Assembly (NCBI GenBank): GCA_963678575.2
Contig: CAXXHV010000002.1
Span: 1,612,001-1,676,000, forward strand
Source: Pleomorphochaeta sp963678575
Lineage (GTDB): Bacteria > Spirochaetota > Spirochaetia > Sphaerochaetales > Sphaerochaetaceae
DNA length: 64,000 bases
Direction: 5' to 3'
Shown here: piece after piece, positions 8,748 through 17,955 of the stretch
How the letters are laid out: every line of letters starts with the position of its first letter
Numbering within the stretch: the stretch's first letter is position 1
Made by a program: the position numbers and the translations under genes
The notes under the pieces: model-generated
The model's input: the letters and a program-made list of their open reading frames with translations, nothing else
Told to the model about the DNA's origin: nothing
Databases searched by the model: none

Positions 8748-10046
8748 TTATTCTTTGGAATTTAATAAACCTGCATCAATATATTCTTTTAGTTGCTGTA
8801 TAAACCAACTAGTAACATTATCAACAATTTCATTAATTTTTAATTCACTTGTTGTAAGTAAACAGCGAACAACATAAGGAACTTTAACATATTCTATCCA
8901 ATTTTCATCATTAGATTTTTGAATATTATATCTATCAGATGGGAATTTCCAGCTTTTTGATAAATGAAAATCTTTCTCTACTATTAATCTATTTCTAAAA
9001 ACTCCATAGGTAATAAATGAATCATTTAATTTTTCAATTGAAATATTTAAGCTACAAGAATCATCTAATGTACATTTTATTCCAAAACTTTCAAAATCTT
9101 TTTTTACGGAATAAATAAAATCTTTTTTTTTGTTTAAATCAAATTCTTTATTTCCATGGTGAACATAGTAGATTTTAGAACTTGATAAACCTTCACTTCC
9201 GCTTAATCTGGCTCCAAGAACTTCAAAAAAGTCCATAAAAATATAAAAATTACAACTTTGTTGAAGATACTCTAAATTAGTTTTTATTTCTTTAATATGA
9301 GCATTTAATTCAATTGATTCATTTTTACATATAGCTTCCATTTCGTTTACTGCTAATTCTAGTTCCATTTTATTTTCCTTTCGTAGATTACAAACACCTT
9401 CAATAATATCTATATATTGAACAATTGCTGCATTTAAAATTTTCTCATCATCTTTAATTTTTAATGAAGATAACCAATTTAATATATCTTTATTATATGA
9501 AAGAGAAAAATAGCTATGAGATTTTTCTAACTCATTTAAGTCTTTTTTTAAAATTGAATATTCAGAAGGAGGTGTTTCAAAAGGTGTTAAATAACATAAA
9601 AACACAGGCTTAGACCCATATTCACCATTTGCCCAATTATAATAATCAAATAATTGAGCTTCTTGATCATGTGCCCAAATCTTATTTTCAATAATCATTA
9701 CAAAAGAATTAGTTTCAATCAATATATCAATACGTCTAGCATTGCTAATTTGTTTTTCTCTACTTACTTTAACAAATTTATAATCGGGTATATTCACATC
9801 CTTTGTATTTCTTATTAGAGAAATAAACTGTTCACAAAATTCTTTATGAAAATGTTTTTCATTTGGATCTAATAAATACGCTATAATATCACTATGACAA
9901 TTCTCATAATGAGATTTATTTATAACATCAAATAAATTAAATGTTCCTACATATTTATCCTTCATATTAACCATTTCCTTCTGTAATAAAATTAATTTTG
10001 TTATCAATTGAGAAATAGTAATAAACTCTCTATTTAAACTTGACAT
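8748..10046 (-). CDS. PD-(D/E)XK nuclease-like protein (PDDEXK_4 family)
   Basis: A 432-aa protein. The nuclease core is visible as HSDIIAYLLDP (residues 51-61), then RRIDILIE with D107, and IIENKI with E120 and K122, matching the D...ExK metal site of PD-(D/E)XK nucleases. The C-terminal 200 residues hold a helical segment and a mixed domain I do not recognise. Proteins of this family are common in phage-defence islands, often as single genes. The ATG has AAGGA upstream. It appears transcribed alone, with an interspersed repeat at its 3' end. DNA or RNA cleavage is inferred from the motif. Confidence 0.75.
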   Translation of the reverse strand: MSSLNREFITISQLITKLILLQKEMVNMKDKYVGTFNLFDVINKSHYENCHSDIIAYLLDPNEKHFHKEFCEQFISLIRNTKDVNIPDYKFVKVSREKQISNARRIDILIETNSFVMIIENKIWAHDQEAQLFDYYNWANGEYGSKPVFLCYLTPFETPPSEYSILKKDLNELEKSHSYFSLSYNKDILNWLSSLKIKDDEKILNAAIVQYIDIIEGVCNLRKENKMELELAVNEMEAICKNESIELNAHIKEIKTNLEYLQQSCNFYIFMDFFEVLGARLSGSEGLSSSKIYYVHHGNKEFDLNKKKDFIYSVKKDFESFGIKCTLDDSCSLNISIEKLNDSFITYGVFRNRLIVEKDFHLSKSWKFPSDRYNIQKSNDENWIEYVKVPYVVRCLLTTSELKINEIVDNVTSWFIQQLKEYIDAGLLNSKE

Positions 10047-10113
10047 AAAAACATCCTTTTTTATTTTTTTTTAACAAATTTAATAATAAAATTTAATTTA
10101 TATTTAGCAAGTA

Positions 10114-10178
10114 AAAAATTAAGACAATAACTCTTTTTAAACAAAGAATTAATATCTTTTTAACTCGTATCTTGAAAA
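10114..10178 (-). terminator. long A/T hairpin terminator, repeat copy M3
   Basis: An imperfect inverted repeat with arms AAGAATTAATATCTT-like and AAGACAATAACTCTTT-like. The same block (TAACTCGTAT..TTGAAAA next to the hairpin) recurs at 17.67 and 50.27 kb. Here the DUF4357 remnant ends inside it, which suggests that the unit is a shared gene end plus terminator for leftward genes. Confidence 0.5.
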
Positions 10179-10538
10179 ATTATTGAATACTAAGTCACCG
10201 CTTTTATCTATTTTATCATCATAATTAGTACCATAAAGAGCCACCCATTCTTTTTACCCTATTACCTTTCTACAAAGAATAACAGATGCAGCAAGTGATA
10301 AGTTATCAAACTCGTAGTCTCGTTGAAGAATCCGATTTGCAATTATTCCATCTGAGCATAATTGTTTTCGAATTTTGTAAGGATAAGGATAGCTATATGG
10401 GAAATTATCAACCACTTCATCCGAAATATAACTGCCTTCTTTTACTACAAATCCACTTTTACCTATATAGTCTGTACAGTTTGCACCCCTTTTAGTTTTA
10501 ATATAAAAGAAAAAATCATTTCCATTATCGTTTGAATT
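10149..10538 (-). pseudogene. DUF4357-type C-terminal fragment (broken)
   Basis: The minus strand reads FFYIKTKRGANCTDYIGKS, then GFVVKEGSYISDEVV, and further on LSLAASVILCRKVIG, an in-frame TAA, and KEWVALYGTNYDD. This is the pattern of DUF4357, a domain found at the C-terminus of GIY-YIG nucleases and type I restriction-related proteins. The N-terminal part is missing and there is one internal stop. It starts at the GmrSD-like gene's stop codon, so the two may once have been one operon. The plus-strand ORF in this interval is only its antisense shadow. Confidence 0.6.
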
Positions 10539-10550
10539 TTAATTAGTCTG

Positions 10551-12287
10551 CTATATATAAGTAAGATCCCAACATTCTTTGAATTTATCAATCAATTTTT
10601 TTTGTCGCTCTGCTACAACATCAGGTGACCATGTTTGCTCATTTAAAACTTGAGTGGTTAAAGGATATGTTGTAGTACCATTTTTACCTTTAAAGTATAT
10701 ATCTTTCTTTTTATCAAAGTCATAATTCTGTGCTTCTGAATTTTTCTTTCTTGTTAATGGAACTAAGTTGGCTATTTTATTTAGCCATATTTCACGCTCA
10801 GATAAATCTGTCCATAATTTATCCCATTCAGAACCCGAAGATATTGTTTGTGGCAAGACATGTTCGATAGTCAATATTTTAGGCTCAAATTCAAAATTTG
10901 TCGCTCCATCACCTACAAACTCATTAAGTCGTAAGATAACAAAATTTCTTCTTTTACTAGTTAGCTTATATATCTCGCTATTTAGAACCTCAACAAATTC
11001 TTTTTTCTCTTCATTTGAAAGTTCTATCGATGTAATTAGGTCATTTAAACTATGGTTAGGATTACTTTCCATTTCTTCCAACAAAACCTTATATCTATCA
11101 ATACGTTTATTAATATCCTTGGCTGTGACATGCAGAAAAGAAGCTAACCTTTCAAGTTTTCTGACAAACCACAGAATATAATCTGAATTATATTTGTGTT
11201 CAGCCATAAATTTAATAGCTGAGGGCATCCAGTCTGAATTATCAATTTTATTTAGCCAAAAAAGATATTGGTTAATTTTATCTGCATTTTTAGTGGAAAC
11301 ATACTGCTTTCGTACTAACGTGGTATAGGCTTCAGCGTAAGGTTCAAGAACATCATCTATCAATTTTTTAGGTGGTATTGTCTTAAGTAGAGTTTCATCA
11401 AAATCTTTCAATAAGTTTTGTTTAGGTTTTGTTTTAAAATAAATCATTCTTGTGTGTGTAAAAACATCATTGAATCCATTTCGAGAAGTTTGTGCTTCTA
11501 AATTTTCCCATTTATCCGTGTAATCTTGTTGATCCTTTTTATCAATGCTACCAATGACTTTTGATTTGACTATATCAATAGTCATTAAATTTAACCCTCT
11601 ACTATTCATGACTGTAAATACTCGAAAAGCTGATTCTTCACTTTCTGTGTATACAACAACAATGAAGCATCTGGTCAATAAAAATTGCAAAAACCTTAAC
11701 ATACTGTCATCATCACTAAAATTATCGATGATTTTATTTTTCATAATTTCACTGTTGACTTTAATGTTTCGTTGTGATTCTAGTATTTGAGCTTCTTCAA
11801 TTTTTAATAAATCATCAATATTACATTTTTGAATGTACTTTTCAAAAAAACTTTGATCTTTCTCTCTTAGCATCAAACGTGGCTGTGAAGAAATACCTTG
11901 TGTTAATTTACCAGGTTCCATAACATAGCTCTTACATTCGTTTTTTATAGCTTCGTTTTGAAATGCATTCGCTAAACACGAAAACAAAATCGATAATGTT
12001 GTAAGCCTTTGCTGACCATCTATTACTTTTGAATTTGGGTCACCCGTTTTTTTCACTAAAACAATACTTCCTAAAAAATAGTTATCTTGTTTATCTTCTT
12101 CTTTATCTTTTTGCTCTACATAAAAACTATATAAATCATCAAACAAAACTCCAGTTTCTTCATTTGTCCATGCATATGGTCTTTGGTATGAAGGAATTTT
12201 ATATACAAAATCAGAACTAAATATTTTATTCAAAGGATACTCCGCACCAGTTATTTTATTTCCCATGTTATCAACCAACCTTATCAT
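10551..12287 (-). CDS. GmrSD-type restriction protein, DUF262 plus DUF1524
   Basis: A 578-aa fusion of the two domains of GmrS and GmrD. The N-terminal DUF262 (ParB/sulfiredoxin-like NTP-binding fold) shows YQRPYAW near residue 34 and the IDGQQRLTTL box at 89-98. The C-terminal DUF1524 HNH nuclease shows LTIEHVLPQT and, about 30 residues later, NKIANLVPLTRKKNSEAQN. Characterised members are type IV enzymes that cut DNA containing glucosylated or otherwise modified cytosine. The start is uncertain: ATG at 12287 has no clear ribosome site and a second in-frame Met lies at residue 8. A remnant HTH frame ends 2 bp upstream. Confidence 0.85.
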   Translation of the reverse strand: MIRLVDNMGNKITGAEYPLNKIFSSDFVYKIPSYQRPYAWTNEETGVLFDDLYSFYVEQKDKEEDKQDNYFLGSIVLVKKTGDPNSKVIDGQQRLTTLSILFSCLANAFQNEAIKNECKSYVMEPGKLTQGISSQPRLMLREKDQSFFEKYIQKCNIDDLLKIEEAQILESQRNIKVNSEIMKNKIIDNFSDDDSMLRFLQFLLTRCFIVVVYTESEESAFRVFTVMNSRGLNLMTIDIVKSKVIGSIDKKDQQDYTDKWENLEAQTSRNGFNDVFTHTRMIYFKTKPKQNLLKDFDETLLKTIPPKKLIDDVLEPYAEAYTTLVRKQYVSTKNADKINQYLFWLNKIDNSDWMPSAIKFMAEHKYNSDYILWFVRKLERLASFLHVTAKDINKRIDRYKVLLEEMESNPNHSLNDLITSIELSNEEKKEFVEVLNSEIYKLTSKRRNFVILRLNEFVGDGATNFEFEPKILTIEHVLPQTISSGSEWDKLWTDLSEREIWLNKIANLVPLTRKKNSEAQNYDFDKKKDIYFKGKNGTTTYPLTTQVLNEQTWSPDVVAERQKKLIDKFKECWDLTYI

Positions 12288-12288
12288 T

Positions 12289-12455
12289 TTATTTTATATA
12301 AGTAATCTCAATATCATACCCAAGCACATCTAAAATCTTCACAAAGGTTTTATTAACAACACTATCGTACTTTTTGATAATACGATTTAAAAATTTTGGG
12401 TAGTTTCCCCAATCTCCTTCGCAAGCTACGCTTGGGGCAATTCTGTTTATAAACG
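12289..12455 (-). pseudogene. HTH antitoxin/regulator fragment
   Basis: An open minus-strand frame without a start codon ends ...NRIIKKYDSVV, NKTFVKILDVLGYDIEI, TYIK. The final block resembles the last helices of Xre-type regulators (usually FxKILDALGYDIEI). Its stop lies 2 bp before the start of the GmrSD-like gene. The N-terminal helices are missing, so it is probably a decayed regulator of that gene. Confidence 0.4.
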
Positions 12456-12570
12456 TTTAACGTTAACATCAACTTCAATATTATTTTTTAGCATATTACT
12501 CTTATTTGAAAAATAATAATACAAATAAGATAATTTATCTTATAATAGTTTCCTATAAAATACAATATAA

Positions 12571-12600
12571 AAAAAGCCCCATACAAAAGTGGAGGCTTTA
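12571..12600 (-). terminator. leftward intrinsic terminator
   Basis: AAAGCC pairs with GGCTTT around a short loop, and on the minus strand the stem is followed by a run of seven T. It now terminates nothing intact; the gene that once lay to its right is decayed. Confidence 0.5.
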
Positions 12601-13244
12601 CTTGACAAGCAATTATCTATTTAAACTGTAAAAACCTTTCAGTTAATCACCACATCAGTATTTACGTCGACTATAAATTCAAACACAAAGAGGCTATCAA
12701 CTGTTGCTAGAATTTTTTTAACAGTTGCCATTTCTTTTACGTATAAAAAATATGGTCTTTCAAAACAGATTAAAAATCAATGTTAAACGAGTTAACAAAG
12801 AAGGAGGTATTTACCTAGCTGGCGGAAATAACGGTGCATTCGAACTTTCTAAAACTAATTGGGTTAATGAAATACCAATATTCTAGTGCATTCTTAGATA
12901 TATTCTTACTAGGGTTTGCAATGAATTGGTAATAGAAACGACAAAAAAATTTATGAATTACCTGTTATAGCTGCTGCTACAATTGCTGATTCTGTTAAAA
13001 GGCTTGTGAATTAAAAAGAGCTGAAAATATCATGATTAATGATGCCCGACTTACTATGCCTCTATACTACTATCATAGCTAAAATGATTAACCTAGATGT
13101 AAGGGGAAAGCAAACAAATACAATAAATTAGTAGACTTTATAAAGGATACTAAAAAAAGATAAAAAACAAAATTAATATTAGCTTCGGTAATAACAAAAT
13201 TTACACGATTACCCATATAGAACTTGAAAAAATATGCAAAATAG
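12601..13244. other. gene-free decayed stretch
   Basis: Only broken short frames are present. On the plus strand 12751-12886 reads a 44-residue frame ending in ELSKTNWVNEIPIF, and 12950-13160 has fragments such as LPVIAAATIADSVKRLV. On the minus strand near 12740 there is MATVKKILATVDSLFVF. I recognise none of these with confidence. The region looks like remains of several genes. Confidence 0.35.
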
Positions 13245-13384
13245 CCTTATATAAAAAATAGCCATTTTCTAATTACTTATATTGAAAGAAATTATAATAG
13301 CTACATTATTGTATCAACGATGTGTACTAAAATGCCTAGATATTTACACATAAATACACTATACGATTATAGAAAAAGTATGTG
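13245..13384. repeat. 140-bp interspersed repeat, copy R2a
   Basis: Near-identical to 25921-26058: both run from CCTTATATAAAAAA through AAATTATAATAG(C/T)T, ATTGTATCAACGAT and ATACGATTATAGAAAAAGT. No open frame is shared, so this is a non-coding repeat or relic end of an element. Confidence 0.75.
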
Positions 13385-13653
13385 ATGAATATTCTCCCGT
13401 TAAACTACCATTAATATCCACTTAAACTACCACTAGTTTTATCAATTGTACAATATCACTAAGGGCAATTTCAACCACATTTATTTCTCTCTATTTTATC
13501 TTTCAATAGTATTTTGAAATCTCTAAACAAAAAAGTAATATTAAGAATCTATGTTACATTAAAAACTCTACCATCATTAGCTTTCGCTTTATAAGATTTA
13601 TACAATAAAGTAAGTCAGAAGACAAAAATAAAATGGTAGTCATTTAAAGAATA
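13385..13653. other. intergenic, nothing recognised
   Basis: AT-rich spacer between repeat R2a and the DUF4365 gene. No gene or structure was recognised. Confidence 0.35.
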
Positions 13654-14559
13654 TTATATATTTTGTTCTAATTCTTTTAATTCTTTTTCATACTCATTTA
13701 AATTAACTTTATACCAAAATATTGGTCTAGTTTTTTCCCAATAATAAGACTCTTTTCCTTTTACCAAAATACCAATTTTATTTAATATTTTCTTAAAAAT
13801 AGGAAGAACTTTGATTACAAAAGCAGCTATTTGTTGTTCATAAAAAAGATATCCCCCTCCAAATCTTTCATTACCTACTTTAGAAAATTCTTCCAAAGTC
13901 TCTATATCCCATTTAATCAAAAATCTATTAGCTAAATATCTGCAATTATTATAAAACAAAATAAACGTAACTTCATCCTCACCTTCCAATGATAAAAAAC
14001 AGTCTCTATCAATATGCTCCCCAAGGAATTTAATATATTTCGAAATTGAATAAATAAATTGAAGTAAAATATTTTCATATTCATTTCTATTTATTTCTAA
14101 AAAATATTCAATATTTAATGTTAATGGAAAATCTTTCGTAAGAACGAATTGTGATGGTATTTTTATATTTTTCAAATTATTAATTAAAAACGATTCATAA
14201 TTTTGACGAATATGTTTTTTTATATTACAGTAATAACAAATTTCTTTTTTAATATCTATAAAAATAAAAAATACGGGAGTTGGCAAATTGTACCAATAAT
14301 TTAAAGTTGTTTTTTTTACTCCATAATATGTTGCAAATTGATTATTTTCGCTTAATTTTATTTCATTAGAGGCTTTTAATTGAATTGAAAGCAGCTTCCC
14401 AGTCATATAGCCGTTTTCGCAAATTTCAACATAACAATCTATACCATAATCCTTTTCAGTTACTTCACGAACAATCCAATCATTAGGAATCGTACTAGAG
14501 AATATTCTAAACGATGTTGATTCTATTATATGACTATCTGGTCTTTTTGGAAATTCCAA
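13654..14559 (-). CDS. DUF4365 protein, PD-(D/E)XK-like variant
   Basis: A 301-aa protein. Residues 1-110 match DUF4365: ESTSFRIFSS, then EKDYGIDCYVEI with D41 and GKLLSIQLKAS with Q60 and K62. The D...QxK arrangement is the variant active site of several PD-(D/E)XK nuclease groups. The C-terminal half is helical and not recognised. It is the third gene of a leftward cluster led by a PHP-SMC ATPase, 72 bp after the small middle gene, so it is a plausible nuclease effector for that ATPase. Catalysis is inferred from motif only. Confidence 0.7.
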   Translation of the reverse strand: MEFPKRPDSHIIESTSFRIFSSTIPNDWIVREVTEKDYGIDCYVEICENGYMTGKLLSIQLKASNEIKLSENNQFATYYGVKKTTLNYWYNLPTPVFFIFIDIKKEICYYCNIKKHIRQNYESFLINNLKNIKIPSQFVLTKDFPLTLNIEYFLEINRNEYENILLQFIYSISKYIKFLGEHIDRDCFLSLEGEDEVTFILFYNNCRYLANRFLIKWDIETLEEFSKVGNERFGGGYLFYEQQIAAFVIKVLPIFKKILNKIGILVKGKESYYWEKTRPIFWYKVNLNEYEKELKELEQNI

Positions 14560-14631
14560 TTTATTCTCCTAATATATTTTTTTTATTTAACTTATCATAT
14601 TTTAAATAAATAACATTTTTTATTTATTTCA

Positions 14632-14907
14632 TTATACTTTGATTAATTTCATTTCCTTGTTACATAAATCTATTATTTCATTAATTAAAACAGAAACTTC
14701 ATTAATTTCTATATCGCTTGAACAAAGTACAATTTGTTTATCCCAATCATTTATATAAGCTTTAAATAATATTTCTCTAAAAAAAGTTTTGACATTTTTA
14801 ATATCTTTAGAATTTTCATTAACCTCTATAGAAGCATCTATTCCTTCAGCAGTTAATTTTATTATAGTTGCTTCTTGTTGTTCCCATTTTATTTCAATAT
14901 CATTCAT
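14632..14907 (-). CDS. 91-aa protein in PHP-SMC operon, unknown
   Basis: I start this at MNDIEIKWEQQ (14907), because AGGAG lies 7 nt upstream, rather than at the longer frame start 18 bp earlier. It overlaps the ATPase stop by 8 bp, so the genes are translationally coupled. The predicted fold is alternating strands and helices with no signal peptide or membrane segment. I recognise no family. Position suggests a small adaptor, inhibitor or immunity protein between the ATPase and the DUF4365 protein. Confidence 0.65.
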   Translation of the reverse strand: MNDIEIKWEQQEATIIKLTAEGIDASIEVNENSKDIKNVKTFFREILFKAYINDWDKQIVLCSSDIEINEVSVLINEIIDLCNKEMKLIKV

Positions 14908-17296
14908 TTTTTGCTCCTGTCTCAAATTCTTTAATAATTGGAATATTAAATTTTATTCCTCTTTTCTTTAATGCATCTTTACCACCCTCTATTACCTTAC
15001 AAATTCTATCCACAAAATTTGAATCTTCAAGACCTGAACTTGTATAGATACATTTACCATTTTCTTTATTTGCTAAGATTATATTCTCTGAATCAGCAGA
15101 AATAGAAATATTCGCATTATGAGTAACACATAAAAATTGAGGCATATAGTTTTCTTTTTTCATTCTTCTTATTCGATTTACAATCTCTGAAGTAATTCCC
15201 TTATTATCCATATTATCTTCTGGTTGATCCAAAATAACCAAAGAAGAAATACCTGATTCTGAATTTTTCTCAATATTCTTAAAAATAATATTAATTATAG
15301 AATTAGCTTTTTCACCTGCTGATTTCTTCATTATTGAAGTTTCATCTTGATAAATATCATAATAAATAGTTTGAAAATTAATAAAATAATTATCTAAATA
15401 TTGATTTATTCTATCTTCAAATGATTTGTTATTAGAAAAACTTCCTTCGCTATTTATAGTCAAAAGAATACTTTTAAATAAAGTCTCTTTTCTATAGTCT
15501 CTCTTAAATAATTCATTAATAAAGTATGGATATTCTCCATTTAAAGAATACTGAGCAATAAATTTATATTCAGAAAATTCTATTTCTTTTTTTATAGCCT
15601 TTATTTTATTAAAATTTTCTTCAGAATATGTATTTTCAAATTCTTTTGAAGCTTCTTTTACTTCATACAATAATTTATTATAAGATATTAAATCATTTTT
15701 TATTTGGTCTATATTGCGTAAAGTGCTATCTAATTTTGAATTTTGTGATGAAATTTTAGCATTATGAACTACCATCTTCTCACTTATTTTTTTCAAAATA
15801 TTATCAATTTTATCTGAAATCTCAGAATATTTTATATTTGTATTCTCTATAATTTCTTTTGATTCAGATATTTGAGTTTTTCCCTCTTCGGAATAAATTT
15901 CTAGTCCTAAAACAGTTTGCTCTTTTTCAATTTGCAAATCCAAAATTAATGATTCATAATATTCTGGTTTAGAAAATATAGAATCTAATTTTTCTACAGT
16001 AAAAGTAAAAGACTTATCTTTTCTATTTTTACAAATTTCATAATTAATACTATTTGATATTGTATTTAAATTCTTATAATTTTCAATCAAATCATTTACT
16101 CTAGTTACAATATTCGACTCATCTTTCTTTTCGAGTATTTCCAAACTTGGAAATTCAACATCTAAATTTTGCTCCAATTTTTTCTTTTCATGTTCAATCA
16201 AAAAATCTTTAAAATAAATTTCTTTATACTGTTCAAATTTTATAATTTTAATATCATCCTGTAATTCTGCTAAACTTTCCTTTGTTGTATCATCATAAAA
16301 TATAAAATGGAAATTAGAATATTTTTCTGAAAGCTCTTTATAATTACTTGAAACATTATCTTTCCCATTTAGTAAAAGATTTAACAAAAATGATTTCCCT
16401 GTACCAAATCCACCAATTATTGTATTTTGGTACTTGCTTAAGGGTATTATCTCATTATCAACACTAATAGCTTTTATATATTTAGATTGACCATTTATTT
16501 TTCTCATTGATACATCATCAATACTAACTCTCATATTTACATCTTGAAATGCTAATTTAACACTCTCAAAAGGGAATTTTATATTTCCAAGAATATGCAT
16601 TGAAGTACATTTACTTGGATTCCCATTTTTGCCTTTAGGATAATCTTTTATATTATGATTATCTGAAAATATAACTAAAGGGATCTCTGATATATTAGAT
16701 TCTTCAAATACTTTAATGGATTTAATCAAATTATTTCTATTATTTTTATCTTCTAATGCGTTAAAAACTGTATATACAAACTTATCTAGTTGTTTATTAT
16801 TAGCAGGAATAGATTTATGTTTATCATGAAAATGAGGGATGGTAATAATCTCTTGTATTCCATTATTAAACACCGCGTCAAAAAAATCATTTAATTGTAC
16901 TGGAGGCAAATCAAAACCTAGCTCATCCATATTGTCTTTTTTATAAACATTAGTAAAAACTTTTGTAATTTGCTCCAAATCTTTTGAATTAAAATAAACT
17001 AGCATATGAAAAATTGTATCGCATATCCTAGAATCTTTAAAATCTATTTCTGAACCTATTAAGAAATTCAAATTATTTGATTCTAATTCATCACGCTTAG
17101 CTAAAAGTTCTTTATACAAGGGAATATTAATATTATTATGATCAGTAATAGAAAAAAAATTTACTTTTTCTTTCTTTAATGAATCTTTTAAATCATCAAA
17201 TGTTAACTTTTCTCCATCATAATCATTATGTTTTGTTTTACTACTAAAATCACTATGAATATGTAAATCCGTTTTCATCCAATCTGAATATGACAC
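14900..17296 (-). CDS. PHP-domain SMC-like ATPase (TrlF-type)
   Basis: A 798-aa fusion. The N-terminal PHP phosphoesterase shows DLHIHSD (H12, H14), TDHN (51-54), GSEID (81-85), IPHFHDKH and SDNHN, a full-looking set of metal ligands. An SMC/ABC-type ATPase follows: Walker A GGFGTGKS at 295-302, a long coiled-coil region at about 400-600, signature KSAGEKANS, Walker B LVILDQPEDNMD and H-loop CVTHNAN. The architecture matches the proteins named TrlF-family AAA-like ATPases. In defence systems such ATPases act as sensors with an attached nuclease. It heads a three-gene leftward operon. Confidence 0.85.
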   Translation of the reverse strand: MSYSDWMKTDLHIHSDFSSKTKHNDYDGEKLTFDDLKDSLKKEKVNFFSITDHNNINIPLYKELLAKRDELESNNLNFLIGSEIDFKDSRICDTIFHMLVYFNSKDLEQITKVFTNVYKKDNMDELGFDLPPVQLNDFFDAVFNNGIQEIITIPHFHDKHKSIPANNKQLDKFVYTVFNALEDKNNRNNLIKSIKVFEESNISEIPLVIFSDNHNIKDYPKGKNGNPSKCTSMHILGNIKFPFESVKLAFQDVNMRVSIDDVSMRKINGQSKYIKAISVDNEIIPLSKYQNTIIGGFGTGKSFLLNLLLNGKDNVSSNYKELSEKYSNFHFIFYDDTTKESLAELQDDIKIIKFEQYKEIYFKDFLIEHEKKKLEQNLDVEFPSLEILEKKDESNIVTRVNDLIENYKNLNTISNSINYEICKNRKDKSFTFTVEKLDSIFSKPEYYESLILDLQIEKEQTVLGLEIYSEEGKTQISESKEIIENTNIKYSEISDKIDNILKKISEKMVVHNAKISSQNSKLDSTLRNIDQIKNDLISYNKLLYEVKEASKEFENTYSEENFNKIKAIKKEIEFSEYKFIAQYSLNGEYPYFINELFKRDYRKETLFKSILLTINSEGSFSNNKSFEDRINQYLDNYFINFQTIYYDIYQDETSIMKKSAGEKANSIINIIFKNIEKNSESGISSLVILDQPEDNMDNKGITSEIVNRIRRMKKENYMPQFLCVTHNANISISADSENIILANKENGKCIYTSSGLEDSNFVDRICKVIEGGKDALKKRGIKFNIPIIKEFETGAKNE

Positions 17297-17572
17297 GTTT
17301 TACCCCTTTAATTAATATTTACTCTAAAATAATTAAACATATTTGAATATTATAATATTTTAATATAGATAACTAAAATTATATCATACTATTGATTAGA
17401 TTAATAATTAAATTAATTTAATTTATTTGCGACGTTAAAAATACAGATAATAAATAAATATTAAAATAAGTTCTAATACATCAAGAATTGAGAACAAAAA
17501 AGGTTAAATTTAATTTTCCAATTAGCCAATTCGTTTTTTTTGAAAAACAACTTATATAATACATGTAAACTC
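17297..17572. other. intergenic upstream of PHP-SMC operon
   Basis: AT-rich leader and probable promoter region of the leftward operon. No clear promoter pair, gene or repeat could be assigned. Confidence 0.35.
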
Positions 17573-17740
17573 TTACTATACACGTTATCAAAAAAAGTGA
17601 GTGACCCTTTATGAATAATTACACAATAACATAATTGGAAATTTTTTGATTTTACCTTTTAAAAAAAATTAAGATACTAACTCTTTATACATAAAAAATT
17701 AATATCTTTTTTAACTCGTATTTTAAAAACTAGTGTTAGA
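17573..17740 (-). terminator. repeat copy M1 with long hairpin terminator
   Basis: 16-nt arms (17671-17686 and 17693-17708) flank a 6-nt loop. Three mismatches in the plus strand become G-U pairs in a minus-strand transcript, which also has a run of T after the stem, so it works as a leftward terminator. The flanking sequence (from the CACGTTATCA block to TTAACTCGTATTTT) recurs at 50.18-50.34 kb. Confidence 0.6.
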
Positions 17741-17955
17741 ATTGGACTTTAGGTGACAAAAACGACCCAACATCATATAATTGTAGCAATTGTACAATTA
17801 TCAAAGCTGGAGAAACTCTATTTCTAAATCAGTCAACTCTTAGATTTGAAAACAATGACACTGAAGAGATATTATATTAAAAAATGGCTCAGAGACTAAT
17901 GTTGATATTTGGCCATAAAAACACATTAATTTTAAAAACTTTTAATACTAATAAA
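17741..17955. other. decayed coding remnant, unidentified
   Basis: The plus strand has short in-frame stretches such as NCTIIKAGETLFLNQ followed by stops. It looks like the remains of a small gene, but I cannot name it. Confidence 0.3.

Noticed and set aside
10286..10495. 69-aa plus-strand ORF
   Set aside because: The opposite strand carries the recognisable DUF4357 remnant, and the plus ORF has no ribosome site.
12751..12886. 44-residue plus-strand frame with Gly-rich segment
   Set aside because: It starts with ATG but has no ribosome site or recognisable family, and the region around it is decayed.
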